64,000 nt of DNA, from the NCBI RefSeq assembly GCF_000005505.3, contig NC_016135.3, positions 13,052,613 to 13,116,612 on the forward strand, written 5' to 3'. This document shows, piece after piece, positions 22,680 through 34,744 of this stretch. The translations under genes were made by a program, and so were the position numbers. The notes under the pieces are model-generated. The model did no database searches, was not told where the DNA came from, and saw only the letters and a list, made by a program, of their open reading frames with translations. This DNA comes from Brachypodium distachyon (Eukaryota > Streptophyta > Magnoliopsida > Poales > Poaceae). Every line of letters begins with the position of its first letter. The stretch's first letter is position 1.

Positions 22680-23477
22680 ACCTCAGCACTGCACAACCAC
22701 ATGAACTTGCGATGTTATTGATAATGAAAAAGCCAGAATGTGTAGGTGGCTACTGGGGTGGCGGAGCTAAACTATAGCGCTAGCTAGGCTAACCTACATG
22801 AGGTTGGCGTGGACGCCAATAGCATGAAAGCACGGCATTACCTTCGTACGAACGGAGGAGGCGGGAACCACGGCAGGGTTGGTCGAATGAGACCACTCCG
22901 TCGAGATATGTGTCCGGCCGCCGGAGTTTTCATGGAGATCTGTGTAAAAGGATGGCAAGGTGGTGTCGGGTCTCTTCCGCCGGACAGAATCGCAGATGGC
23001 GGCCGCCACATGATTTTTTTTTTGGAAATCGCCAGCCGAGAATGTATCGCGTGCGCGATTCGTGGCGTTGATCCGGTCGTTTCTGTTTTTGTTTTCATTT
23101 CCTTTTCTTTTTTCCTATTTACATTCACGGGCGGGTTACCTCGACGCCGTAGACGAATACGTATGCGACTACGGGGTTATACAGGGCTTAGATATGGGCT
23201 TACGGCGGGCTATACCTACAGGGGCCTGACTTAAGTCGCGGGGCCCTAGAAACCCGATGACTTACGCCGGGAGGTCATATCGAATTACGCCTCCTGAGCT
23301 ATATATATTTATTTATTTATTTTGCCAAGAACTATGAGCTATATTGATCGAAACCCTATATTGGCCTATATCAGGGCACCACAAATACCGACAACTATCC
23401 GCACAAATGAAAGAAACGCTTCATTCAGTGGTGCGGCAAGGCTCGTGTTTCGTGTATCCTCCAAGTGATGTTTAATT
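22680..23477. other. FRS upstream region, no gene
   Basis: Contains the presumed FRS promoter and leader. GC-richer near 22840-23260. No other coding sequence is supported. Confidence 0.4.
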
Positions 23478-23544
23478 GTGGTGCTGTGAGGGTGATTTGC
23501 AAAGACAGTTGCGCGTGGTGCTGTGAGGGTGATTTGCAAAGACA
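23478..23544. repeat. 37-bp-period tandem duplication
   Basis: A 30-base unit (begins GTGGTGCTGTGAGGGTGATT, ends GCAAAGACA) occurs exactly twice, at 23478-23507 and 23515-23544. Confidence 0.9.
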
Positions 23545-23856
23545 TCAATGGTGTCTTTCAGCCTCCAGGGAGCTTCGGCGGTGAATTTGAAGACCAAGTG
23601 GAGCCGGCACGGCAACTCTGGAGCCTGGAGGTGCAGGGAGGCTATTTATTTGGCGCAGGATCTCCATCTTCAGCAGGTTCAAGTCTTGCCTTATTACAGT
23701 CATCAAGGTGATCAACTTAGGGAGTGGTCCTTGCTGCATGGTGCTTCAAAGCATGCGTCATACTCGGTAAATAGAGCTCGCCGCCGCGCTTTCCCCCACC
23801 ACTATCTGCGACTCCAAACCCATTCCTCGTCAACTCGCAAATCCGTCTCTGCCTCC

Positions 23857-26105
23857 ATGGATGACGACGGCGGCGGCGAGGACCGCCTAAGCGCGTTACC
23901 CGACGATGTGCTCATAGACATCCTCGTCAAGCTCGAAGACGCCACGGCCGCCGCGCGCACAAGCGTCCTCGCGCCCCGTTGGCGCCGCCTCTGGGCCCTC
24001 CTCCCGGAGATCAACTTCGAAGACATCGAGCACCACCGCATCGGCCCCGCCCTCGCCGCGCACGAGGCGCTCGACTTCCGCCGCCTCGAGGTCGCCACCG
24101 GAGACGCCTCTCCTGGATCCGTGTCGGCCTGGCTCCACGCCGCCGCGCGCCGCCTCTCCGGCTCCCTGCTCCTCCTGGTGGTCCGGCGGGAGGAGGTCGG
24201 AGACAGAGCCGGAGCTGCCGTCGATCTGCCCTGCTTCGAGAAAGCCACCTCGATTGCGCTCGACCTCGGATTCCTCGCCCTCGCCCTGCCGGCTTCCGGA
24301 GTATTCGCCCGCCTCAAACATCTCTATCTGGTCGGCATTCAGCTACATGGCGATGGTCTTGGTGATGCCGTGTCCTCCCCGAGGTGCCCATCCTTGCAGA
24401 CCCCCTACGTTCGTTCTGTCCGGAGTCTGGAGGTCAACTTCGCAATCCACTCGGAATCTCTCGAGCATATAGAGCTGTGGGGTCTCCATGACTTGCAGCA
24501 GCTCACCGTAGTGGCACCGGCACTCGAGAGATTAAAGTGTATAATTGCTTCGACAATGCTCCGAATCCATGTGAGCCGGTCGCAAACATCTCGGCCCCTC
24601 GGCTCATGTTGCTCGACTGGATGGTTGCCTACAATCCAAGCTCTGTTCAACTAGGCAAGTTGACACATCTCCATTGGCTGGGCATTGAACTATCTGTTCT
24701 AGATGGAGAGGACGTAGAGGCTTCCGCAAACAATCACCATCTCATGAAGCATTTGCGGCACTTCGAGCGCATCCTCGACTCTCTTAATATTGTTCTTTAC
24801 TTTCCGCCGGTGAGTACATTGTGAACTCATGAACTTGTTATGGCACCCTTTTCTCAGCTAACATATAATGAGGGAGCTGATGAACTTGTTACTTGATACA
24901 TCCACAAAATATCTCAGCTAATTGTTTCGCTTTGACATGTCCTTGTGAACTGATGAACTTGTTATGTGCACCCTTTTCTATGACTTCCTACAAATCTACA
25001 GGAAATTGGTACCAACCAATATTCGATGGAAGACATCCCCCGGCTCCCTAACTTTATATTCTTGGCGCTGGGTATAACTGCATATGGACATTCCTTTGCA
25101 GCAGCTCATTTGATGTTCTCAGGAGGTGTCCTAGAATACAAAGGCTGGATCTTGATTTTCTTCCAGGGAGCCCACTAGAGGTAGCGCTGTCCTTAGTTGT
25201 TTTTCTGATATTTGAGTTATGTGGGAAGTTGTATTGACAACATTCTAATATGCATTTCCATTTCTCTGTTGGTGTTAGTTTGAACTGCTAAGCACCCTAT
25301 TCTAGATTTCTGTTTGGTATTTGTGCGTTGCTCCGTAAGTGTATGTCTTAAATATGGCTTATGTTAGCTCTCAATGGCAATACTTTGCTCTTCATCTTTC
25401 ACAAAATTGCATAATACTTGGGTCATTTAGGAACTTGATAGTAGCTTTAATTTTCAAACATTGATAGTCTGTCCAAGAATAACTTGACAAATGTATGAAT
25501 TCCTCTTTGTAGCAATGAAATGGGACCCCTTCTTTCTCCCTTCACTGAGATCTTAATAAATATGGATAATCGATGATTTGTCTGAATGTTATAGGGATGA
25601 TAGTTGTACTTGTATATTTCCTCAAAAAATCACCAAAGTTTCTGCAATGAGTTGGCATCAAACTAATTTGTAGGTGATATTTCTGTTGTAAATTTTGTCG
25701 ATGGTATTATATGTCAAAGCTACCAGTGTGTCTAATAATTTCAATATTCATATCACTTTGATTTTTGTCATAAACATTTAACTTACTAGGTGATATAAAC
25801 ATATATCCCCTGCTTCAGGAACGAACTCCATGCCCATCAAGGTTTGTCATCATCCGCTAAACTGGAGCACCGATGAACTTGTGCTGAATTGCCTCGAAGA
25901 AGTGGAAATAATCCACGACTTCAGTGGAACTGAATGTGTAGTTGCTCTTGTGAAAAAGTTATTCAGTTGGGCAACAGTGCTAAATCTGATGACAGTATAT
26001 TTCGCAGAATCAATCACTGAAAGCAAGGCCGAAGAACTCCGTCCGCTGTTACTAAGCTTCTCTAGGCCAGACATATGTATGAATGTTAGCATGTTCGTTC
26101 CATGA
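23857..26105 (+). pseudogene. F-box/LRR/FBD gene disrupted by three frameshifts
   Basis: Exons at about 23857-24809, 25002-25180 and 25819-26105 reconstruct a plant F-box/FBD protein. The F-box is at residues 9-45 (DRLSALPDDVLIDILVKLED, then SVLAPRWRRLWALLPEINF). LRR-like segments follow (ERLK, YNCFDNAPN, ISAPRLMLLDW), then the FBD region (FDVLRRCPRIQRLDLDFLPG; NCLEEVEIIHDFSG; LFSWATVLNLMTV). Three single-base shifts break the frame: near 24534 (LERLK to YNCFDN), near 25108 (SFAAAH to FDVL) and near 25841 (CPSR to VCHHPLNW). Splice sites remain good. Such proteins are SCF E3 ubiquitin ligase adaptors, and the large grass family has high turnover. The frame also stays open upstream of 23857, but M104 of that frame is the family start. 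Confidence 0.82.
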
Positions 26106-26555
26106 TACTGGTAACCACAGTTTGTCGCTCACGGCGGTTATCAGTTCTGACACTTTTGTGAGGCCGAACTTCTGGGGGGATGCTAATCGGCAGAGCTCCG
26201 CCAGTTCGCGATCTGGCGGATGATTCAGACCAGACTCCGCGTCATCCGTGATGGCGCCGTTCCCGCGCGCTCCGCGGCGTCACAGTTCCCGCTTCCTCAC
26301 TTCCTTTTTTTAGTTTCCTTCCCACGCTCCGTCTGGTCCTGTACTCACGTTCGCTCCTGAATTTGTCAGCGTCCTGGGCCTCGTGCTAGGCCAAATGACT
26401 ACAAGCCCACTTCAGCCTTTTTCTCTTTTCCTATTTTGGCTTTTTTTGTACAACAGAAAAGTGCTGCTGTTGGGCTTTTTTTTTTTCCCTTTCTGGGAGC
26501 GTGGTTTTCAGGGAATTAAACGGGTGGGGAATATCACTTTCAATAAAAAAGACTA
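26106..26555. other. F-box 3' flank
   Basis: GC-rich spacer (26150-26400) with CTCCGCCAGTTCGCGATCTG-like sequence. No gene recognised. Confidence 0.35.
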
Positions 26556-26559
26556 GATG

Positions 26560-28250
26560 CTTTCAAATCATATCGAGATTTTAGAAGTCACATAAGAAGT
26601 TTTTTATGTCAGAATTTGATGCATTTCATGATAAATATTCAAACTTTTAAAGTCTTGACATAACCTTACAAATTTTAGTAGATCTGGTTGTTATGATGTA
26701 TTTCAAGCTTTCATAATCAATTTACATAGAGCTCCCAAAAATTAAGTTATATGAGAAGTTCGCGAAAAACAGACCTAGAATAATAATCGAAACCACACCT
26801 AAAGGATTTTTTATTTTTGTTCCTTGAAATGTACAACACTTGTTCATTAAAAAAGATATATAATAGATAAGATCATTAAAGCTCGTGCTGAGATCATCAA
26901 AAGCTCATTATGAACTTAGAAAAATAATTGAAAGCATGTCTCAAGGATTTTTAAAATTAAAAGCACAATGTTTGTTAGAAAGCTAATCATGGGATCCATA
27001 AAAATGCTCATCATTAGAATGCTAAAATCTCATCTTAAGATCGTTAAAAGCTCAAGGATTTTTGAAAGAAAAAAAGAAATGACAAGACTTGTTAATTAAA
27101 AACTCTTCCTGGGATCATAAAAAGCTCATCACTGGAACATTAAAAGCTCATCAAGGGGTCGTTGAAAAGCTCAGCATTAGAACATTTAAAATCTCAATGG
27201 TTTTTGGAAAAGTTAAAAGGTCATGATGAAAATCGTTAAAATTCATGATGAGATCGTTATAAGCTCATGATGCTATCTGTAAAAAGCTCATCATAGAGTT
27301 AGCAAAATAATTGAGAGCATGTCTAAGGAGTTTTGAAAATTAAAAGGACATGATGAGTTCGTTAAAAGCTCTTCATGAGATCCTTAAAAGCTCATGATAA
27401 GATCGTTAAAAGCTCAAAGATTTTCAAAAAAAAAATGAAATGTACAAAACTTGTTCGTTAAAAACTCTCGTATGATCATGAAAAAGCTCCTCATTAGAAC
27501 ATTAAAAGCTCATCATTAGAAAGTTTAAAAAGCTCAATGGTTTTTGGAAAAGTTAAAAGATCATGATGAAAATCGTTAAAATTCATGATGAGATCATTAA
27601 AAGCTCATTATGCTATTTGTAAAAAGCTCATCATGAAGTTAGCAAAAATAATTGAAAGCATGTCTAAGGATTTTTGAAAATTAAAAGCACATGATGAGTT
27701 CGTTAAAAGCTCTTCATGGGATCCTTAAAAGCTCATCGTTAGAATGTTGAAAGCTCATCATAAGATCGTTAAAAGCTTAAGGATTTTAAAAAAAATTGAA
27801 ATTGTTCATTAAAAACTCATCGTGGGATCATAAAAAGCTCATCATTAGAACATTAAAAGCTCATCATGTGGTTGTTAAAAAGTTTATCAGTAGAAAGTTC
27901 AAATGCACAACGGATTTTGGAGAAAATAAAAGCTCATTGTTAAAAGATCATGAGGAGATTGTCTAAGCTCATCAAGAACTTAGAAAAATAATTGAAAAGC
28001 ATGTCTCAAGGATTTTTAAAAATTAAAAGCACATGATGCGTTCGTTAAAAGCTTGTCATGGGATCCTTAAAAGCTGATATCTAGAATGCTAAAAGCTCAT
28101 GGATTTTCAGAAAACAAGGAAATTTAGGAGACTTGTTCACAAAAAAAATTCATCATGGCATCATAAAAAAAGCTCATTTTTAGAACATTAAAAGCACATG
28201 ATGTGTTCATTAAAAAGCTCATTATTATAAAGTCAGGCGCGTATTTCAAA
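26560..28250. repeat. Higher-order minisatellite, about 340-bp period
   Basis: AT-rich array built from a degenerate unit of about 20 bases close to TTAAAAGCTCATCATGAGAT, arranged in a larger repeat. The marker ATAATTGAAAGCATGTCT recurs near 26925, 27307, 27649 and 27989. GGTTTTTGGAAAAGTTAAAA recurs near 27199 and 27539, with a diverged copy near 27910. A marker with GAAATGTACAAAACTTGTTC recurs near 26827, 27075, 27440, 27800 and 28118. Spacing is mostly 340-380 bases. No ORF was found. Confidence 0.85.
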
Positions 28251-30320
28251 ATTTAGCACTGATCAAAATGATTAGTCAACTAAGTCCGAGATCTATAAAA
28301 GCTTCTATTTCCGACAAAAAGTAGGCATGTCATATGAAACGGGTAGAAAATGAAAAGTGTGTCTTTAAACTAATTAAGTGCAGACACAAAGTAGGAGTAC
28401 TAGAAAATAGTGACACAAAGCAAGCCTTGCGATCCATGACATCTGCAACACTCCCTTCTGATTTGTGGTCGGCACTGCTAGACGCCCCGTAAATCTTCCA
28501 TGCACACGATGCTGTTTTGATTGAAACACTACCCCTGTTTCAATGAAAACCAATATTATAAGGCCCTGTTTTGATGAAAACCAATATTATGATGCTTCTG
28601 TTGCATCACAACAAAAACAGGTAATAAATTTGTATCATTCTACACCAAACATCCTGAGTCATGTATCGTAACTGAAAACCATTCTAATTTGTGTTGCAGC
28701 ACTCATTCTGCCCAAAAGTAAAACTAAAAAATGCACAAGGATATATGCATGCCTTCACAAAAACAGAAGGTTGACGCATTGACAATAAGATATAAAATGC
28801 CTTGACAAAACTTCTGCAACTTTACGCTTTGGCTGCATACAAAAACTGCAAAAATAAATGGACAGTGCTAATGTGTTTAGCAGAAATCATGTGGTGGCAT
28901 GGTGCACAAAAAAAGAGAGCAGATATACCATTTTGTCAATGGGAGGTAGGGCTAGGCACCAATCACTGTCATTTTGTGAGTGCAATAGCCAATAGCAAAT
29001 AGGCAACCTGACTATGTTTCGCATTCCATGGTACTTGAGGGTCCCAATTTGATCTCGGTGGAGCTTCTGTGTAACCTTTTTGCCCTGCAATCATATTGTC
29101 ATTTTGTTTCATCTTGTCCTTTCAGCCATTGTTAACAAAGAAAGCAGTGGTACATTCCATTGTAAAAAGTATGCATCGATCATTCACCCAAATTGTGGCA
29201 CCATTCTGTTTTCTTGGGTGCAAGTAATTTAACATTTTAACTAAACAAATGGAAAAATAAACATCTGGACCTATACTGTGCAGATGCATGCATGTGCAGA
29301 ATGAACGGTTCTTATGTATTGCTTCCTCCTATTCACGTCGCCCAATTATTCAGTAAGCATAGCATCCGCGCTTTGCAAACGATTAAATCCGTACAAAATA
29401 AAGATTCCCCACTTTCATCAATCTCAAGTTTTGGCCATGTTTGCAAAAATGTCACCAATGCCAATTCATATACTAGTGGTATTCAGAGAACCCGAAGCCC
29501 CAAAGAACCTATCAGGTATTCAAGTGGTGGTTGCTGCAAAACCCATGAGATGGGCATTTGGAAGGATGGAACATTGCCTAGTGACCTAATTTTTTTTAAG
29601 GAGCTTATAGTGGCTACATCAGACCTATGAAAGAGAAATGCAGTCATAAACTCATAATGGGAAGAAAAACATGGGGAACCATGTCTCTACACTAACCACC
29701 AAAAGCACTGGCGTTCTAAAACATTCTATCTACAGAGCATACATTTTTCTCACCTCATAACACAATAATACGCTTGCCTTGTATCTGAGATAACAATAGA
29801 AGAAGGTCATTAAACAAGCATAACCAAATTGCCATTCCTATTAATTTCATATGTGGGGTAAAAAATACTAGCAGGCATAAATTTGTTATGTTTTCTGAAC
29901 ATTATTCCAACTATTGTCGGCTGTTCACTCATCTCAACTCTATTTGAACCAATTCTATTATCTTGCAAGCATGAACAACAATTGTGTCATCATCTGCTAT
30001 ATAATATCACTTTCACTAGATGGTAAGATTGTTTACCTAGAAGTTAAACACGGGCATTTGTTACGTGAATTGGCAATGGAAAACACAAGTGGCTCCATAT
30101 AGGAATATGCGGAACAAACATGTCACATGTAAGGTCTCAACAGGAAGGCAAAACAAAATAGATCTCATCCAGGGAACTAAGACCATCAAAAAGCTCACAA
30201 TCTTCTTCCTAAAGTGCAAGCTCTTCATTAAAGACAAGCTAAAACTCCTTGACATGCAGCCTGCGGGCACCACAAGCCCTCAGCCACCTCCTCCCCTCCG
30301 GCTGTCCCAGTGCTACACTG
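28251..30320. other. AT-rich intergenic, no gene supported
   Basis: No conserved frame on either strand. The duplicated phrase GATGAAAACCAATATTAT-like at 28539-28592 is a minor local repeat. Confidence 0.4.
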
Positions 30321-30324
30321 AGAA

Positions 30325-30960
30325 GTGAACGAATGAAAAAAAAAGTGAGATCGATCTCCAATCAACATCGAACACCACATACTTCGCATCAGTTTAGTTC
30401 ATTCGGAAATTAATGGGGCTAAGAAGATGCAGAGAGAGAGAGACAGAAAGAGAGAGAGAGCCTTCTCCTCTTGATGTTTCTTCACTTCGATGGGTTGCAG
30501 AGCAGCGGCGCGACAACACGACATGGCACGACGCCAAGAGAGTGAAAGAGAGGACAGGGAAGCTGCGCCGCTGCAGCCTACTTGAGGCGTCACCTTGAGG
30601 GCAAGGGCAGGGAGGCGGCGTCCGATTTGGCAGCAAACAATACAGAGGATTGGGGAATATTAGAAGGGAAATTTGGACGAGGGAGCCGCTGGAATTTAGA
30701 GCGGCCTGCGGTGAGCGACGGCCCGAAGGCAACCTGCGGCGGGTAGAAGCGGCGGTCAGCGCTGGCTGGTGCCTTGGAGAGTTGGAGGAGAAGGGGAAAA
30801 GGGGATCGCTCGGTGCTGGTGCGTTTAGAGAAGGGGAAAGGGCACTCTCTCCCTCCGCGGCGCGCTGTCGGAGAAAAGGGAAAGGGGGAATCGGAGAGAA
30901 GCTGCCGCAAGTCGTCCGCCCGACGCGGACGAGCGCCAAAGAGTGTTTTCGGAACTTCTG
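30325..30960 (-). other. Possible minus-strand leader exon
   Basis: Read on the minus strand, 30960-30590 is pyrimidine- and GC-rich (TTCCCCTTCTC-type blocks), like many grass 5' leaders, and is followed by a (CT)n run. Near 30325 is a strong acceptor-like sequence (TTTCATTCGTTCACTTCTCAG). The sequence downstream shows no recognisable protein, so this may be a noncoding transcript, a leader with a distant CDS, or chance. Confidence 0.25.
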
Positions 30961-31618
30961 TAGCTTTTGTTCTTGTATTTCCGAGGGAGAATTCTAAGGA
31001 AAATGGACTCCTTGTGTTCGTACTGGCTGCATATCTGTGATTGTTCTTGTCTGTCTACTTATGTACTTATGTTGTCACAAGGACGGGAGTACAGTTTATC
31101 AAGGTTTTTAGAGTTGCTGTCAATGGAAACAACCTCTCATTTTTTTTGAGAATTGGAAAAAACCTCTCATGTACTGTACATGCATTATGCGTCGTGGGCA
31201 AACCTCCTGTTAATTATACACTTGAGCATCAATGAAAAACAATTGCAACGTTGGCATAATTCTACACGGACAAGTTCGGCCCAGTTTTTTTTTTTTTTTG
31301 ACCAGTGAGTCCGGCCCAGTTGACTTGACTTGGAGCGACGACTTGACTTGGTAAACTGTGAATAGTGATATACACTATGCATGCGGGATCCATGCGTCAG
31401 GACGAGTAACCGGTAGGTCTTCGTGCAATGCAGTACTGCAGGTACCGAATCTCTACGCATGAAAGTATGAGGAAAAATCCTCTGCACACAGGTCGGCCTG
31501 CTCACTTCACAAAAATACCAGTATGCTCTAGTCTTTACAGCCTTGCTATCATTTTTTTTTGCATGCATCTCGGTATCTCACCACACTGTTGCCGTTGTTG
31601 TTGTGTTGTCACGTACTC

Positions 31619-31626
31619 CGTATATA
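31619..31626 (+). promoter_or_regulatory. TATA box of candidate small gene
   Basis: CGTATATAGAAG lies about 165 bases before the ATG at 31790, a plausible core promoter. Confidence 0.4.
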
Positions 31627-31789
31627 GAAGCGCCGCACAGCTAAGCTAGCAGATTATCACGGAGACAAACACACCTGAAGTCCTGAACAAGCTAGCATTG
31701 CTCGACTTCACACAATTACACTGTTGTTTTTGCCACGTAGAAGCTTCATTAGTCATTACCGGTTTGTACCACCACTACAGACATAGCTA

Positions 31790-32295
31790 ATGGAGCGATC
31801 TTCTTCTTAAGTCGCAGCAGCAGCCGTGGCAATCCTGGCCATCATATGCTGCTCCTTTGCCATTCTCGGTGGCCATCCACCAAGGTACGTGTATATGTAG
31901 GTCCTATATATACAACAAAGATTAATTAAGTACTCGTCTAGCTAGCCTAATATATATTGATGCAAGTTAAGTTGTGGGTACTCGATTTACATCTCTTTTA
32001 CATATGATTGATGTGCATGCATATGTGTGATACATGCAGTAGCAGTACATCCGGACGGAAACCATCACGGAAACCACCGACAGCCCGTCAGCCCCGCGGG
32101 GGCCGAGTACACGTCCAAGATGCCCCGGCTGCCCGCCGCTGGCGCCGCACCGCAAGACCCTCCAGCAGCAGTTTGTATGATCAAGCTGATGAATCACCGG
32201 AGTGGATATGTAGTATTTACCTGGCCTGCAAGAGCGTATGTCTCGGAAATTTTGTACTCTCTGCGATCGAAATTACTCGTTGCAATTTCGTCTAG
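31790..32295 (+). pseudogene. Candidate small secreted-peptide gene with early stop
   Basis: ATG at 31790 reads MERSSS, then TAA (31808-31810), then in the same frame VAAAAVAILAIICCSFAILG, a good signal-peptide hydrophobic core. A strong donor follows (CCAAG/GTACGT at 31884) and an acceptor (ATGCAG, ending 32039) leads to an Arg-rich frame open to 32295 (e.g. GRKPSRKPPTARQPRGGR). The order promoter, start, hydrophobic core, donor, acceptor suggests a former secreted-peptide gene killed by one stop. The second exon matches no peptide-hormone family I know. It could also be chance. Confidence 0.3.
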
Positions 32296-32458
32296 ATATC
32301 TCATTCACCTACGTACTGAAACGTGTCTAGATACATGCGTGTGTAGACAAATTTGTTACAAGTAATTTGAATTGGACCCCTAAAAAAAGAAATTTGAATC
32401 GGAGTGAGTACTATCCTTTTGAAAGAGGAAATATTAGGTCATCATTCTGGCCGGCTCT

Positions 32459-33213
32459 GAGAGCTTCCACAATGTGCCAAAGCCAAATTTGCCACGTTGG
32501 TTCAGTGTAGCACCGGTGCTAAATGTTTCTTTCCTCTCCAGTGTAGGTAATGCCAAATGTGTAAGGGTGGGACCCACCTGAGAATAAACAACCTCAAGTT
32601 TGCAACAACCCCTCTCCACTTTTCCCATCTTTCTCAATCTCAACCGGCAGTTTTCCTATATCCTCACCCGCATTCTTTTATCCCCATATTGCTAATCTAC
32701 ATCTCGATACCTCATCAACTCCCAATTATTCGACTCCAAATCACAAGGAAGCATCAAGGAAAATCAAGCGCATACCAGGCCGTCCAGCACCGAGCGGCGA
32801 CCTCTTCGTCCCGATCTGATGCTCCCTGCTCCCCTGTCTCCATCTACTTCTACGAGCTCAACATCCAAAGCTGCTGCTCCATGCATCTCATCCTTGAAAG
32901 TATAAATCCATATCCTTTGCGATGTTTCTCATTTCAGCATCTAGCGGTGATGCTGCTCTAGCACTTTCCTGACGTCCATCTATTCTGCTCGGTCTCGGGC
33001 ATATCCGCTATGGTTTCATGGCACCCGAGGTGGAAGATAGAGAGCCAACTGATCGTATATTTTATTCTCTCGACGAATTTGGCACCGGAGCAGCTACTTG
33101 CTCCGGTTCCACAAATCTTCATTTTGGCATTGCCTCCACAATGAAGACTTGCGGTGCCAAAAGCCAAATTGGCAATTTGGCATCTCAATTTGGCACACAT
33201 TGTGGAGGCCCTC
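32459..33213. mobile_element. Terminal-inverted-repeat element, about 750 bp
   Basis: The left end GAGAGCTTCCACAATGTG pairs with the right end, whose reverse complement begins GAGGGCCTCCACAATGTG. Inside both ends lie several GCCAAAT/ATTTGGC blocks forming longer imperfect inverted arms. The interior shows no transposase. A clear target-site duplication was not found, so the superfamily (hAT or Harbinger) is undetermined. Confidence 0.6.
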
Positions 33214-33807
33214 CCACCGGCCGTGCTAAGGGTGTGGCACCCAATACTCCAGTAGTATCGTGTTCGATGGGTCTGGAAGCAATGGTGTAGAGATGGTTGT
33301 ATATTCACATTGTCGTTTTATACTCTCATCTTTTGGATGAAGTTGCATGAATAAAGTATCGTACACCCGTTACACTGAGGAACGTGACTTCTGTATTGAT
33401 TGTGCTTAGAATTTTGGGTCATCGGTCTGTATGGAGGTAACAAAGACCTAGAGATCGAGAGGTAAGGTAAAATTGGGGCGGAAGTCGGAAGAGCCAATGT
33501 TGGCTGAAATTCACTGAGCAATGTACCTTAGGAAAGGGCTTCGCACGTGGCCTGCCTGAGCTGTTCAGACATGGAAACAGTTGTGTTTTCACTAGGCTTT
33601 CGGCCCAAGAGAGCGTGTCGTTAGTTTTTGTTTTACGGAAAGCGTTTCGTGATGCTGAAATCCTTCAACTTGTCGTGGAATTCACTCTTAGGGATTTACT
33701 TGACAAACGTAAGTACGTTCGATCGATCTTGCTGGAGCCACGTACGTACGTACTTGTCCCATACATTTACATACCAGGTACTTGTTGCTCGCGTCAGCCT
33801 AAATGGG

Positions 33808-34740
33808 GTAAATTTCATTTAACAGAATTTACCCCATTTAAGCAAACTTGTGACACAAATTACCCATTTAATGTTTGTCCCCATTTTTCTCAAATTATGG
33901 CTAAGTCGGAATGATACATCAGCCTATATGTATTCCTCAATTGCTTCCTCCCGCGTACTTCAGATCTTCATAAACCAATTGGCGCAGGTTTAACTGTGTA
34001 ATCATGTCCGGCGACCGGACATGCCCCGTTTCATCGAGCCCAATTGATTTCTCTATTTGTGTCACTTTAGGAATCTCGCCACTAGTAGCTCGTAACAGAT
34101 CTAGCTACAGATTTCTGCTTTTTTATGAATGCTTGCTTCTTCAAATGCATATCAACACCACTGGAGACAGATTTGAGCTGCAGCTGTAGTGTTGTACTCT
34201 CCACAGATGCTCCTATTGGAGAGAAACAGTAACAGCTCGTTTGGCAATCAAGAATTCATTTCATTTGATCAAAATGAAATGAAATCCAATTTTTGATAGA
34301 ATTTTATTTGGTTGAATTTGAATTCCGGGTTGAAAAATCATGTTTGTCTACCACATGGAATTGAAAAGTGAGAGACAACCAGAGAAATGATGGCTTTTAG
34401 ATAGGAATTAAGGCTAGTTATAATGTGATTCCATGTAATTTGAGATTGAATTCCCGTGGCTAATTCTGTGCCAACCAAACAAGTTGTTTTTTGGAATTCA
34501 AAATAAATTCTACAATTCTATGCTCAAATGATGGGTGCCAAACGAGCTGTAAGGTCTCTTTGTTTGTTCAAGCTAGTGTATCACACTCTGACTCGCATCG
34601 TCCACTTTGGGAGTAGTAAGCTCCGTAGTACCGGCGCGTGGATCTCCATGGTGTTCTCTACTCCTGAAGGTCCCCAACAATCGAAGTTGGTGGGCACGAG
34701 GTTGGTGACCAAGGGGAAGAAGAAGCTAGTGAAGGAAAAC
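33808..34740. repeat. Dispersed repeat, copy B (interrupted)
   Basis: Same orientation and order as copy A at 15525-16134, with small indels. After the shared block TATTGGAGAGAAACAG, copy B is interrupted by the 317-bp MITE at 34233-34549. Similarity then resumes (GTGTATCACAC, AAGCTCCGTAGT, CTCCTGAAGGTCCCC, AGTTGGTGGGCACGA). Confidence 0.85.
34233..34549. mobile_element. Tourist-like MITE nested in dispersed repeat B
   Basis: The ends are perfect 14-bp inverted repeats, CAGCTCGTTTGGCA and TGCCAAACGAGCTG. They are flanked by TAA at 34230-34232 and again at 34550-34552, the 3-bp target duplication expected for PIF/Harbinger-Tourist elements. The related copy at 15525-16134 lacks this insertion, an independent empty-site confirmation. 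Confidence 0.92.
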
Positions 34741-34744
34741 AAAC

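Noticed and set aside
23548..23856. N-terminal extension of the F-box frame (103 codons)
   Set aside because: Not F-box-like. The family start MDDDGGGEDRLSALP fits at 23857, and the upstream part includes a local tandem duplication.
26560..28250. CRISPR-like regular repeats
   Set aside because: The repeats are degenerate, contiguous and organised in 340-bp blocks without unique spacers. The genome is a plant's.
30061..30328. Short frames on both strands near the leader-like exon, including DEIYFVLP on the minus strand
   Set aside because: The phrase recalls DUF4228/PADRE proteins, but it is flanked by stops and lacks the rest of the domain. Treated as chance.
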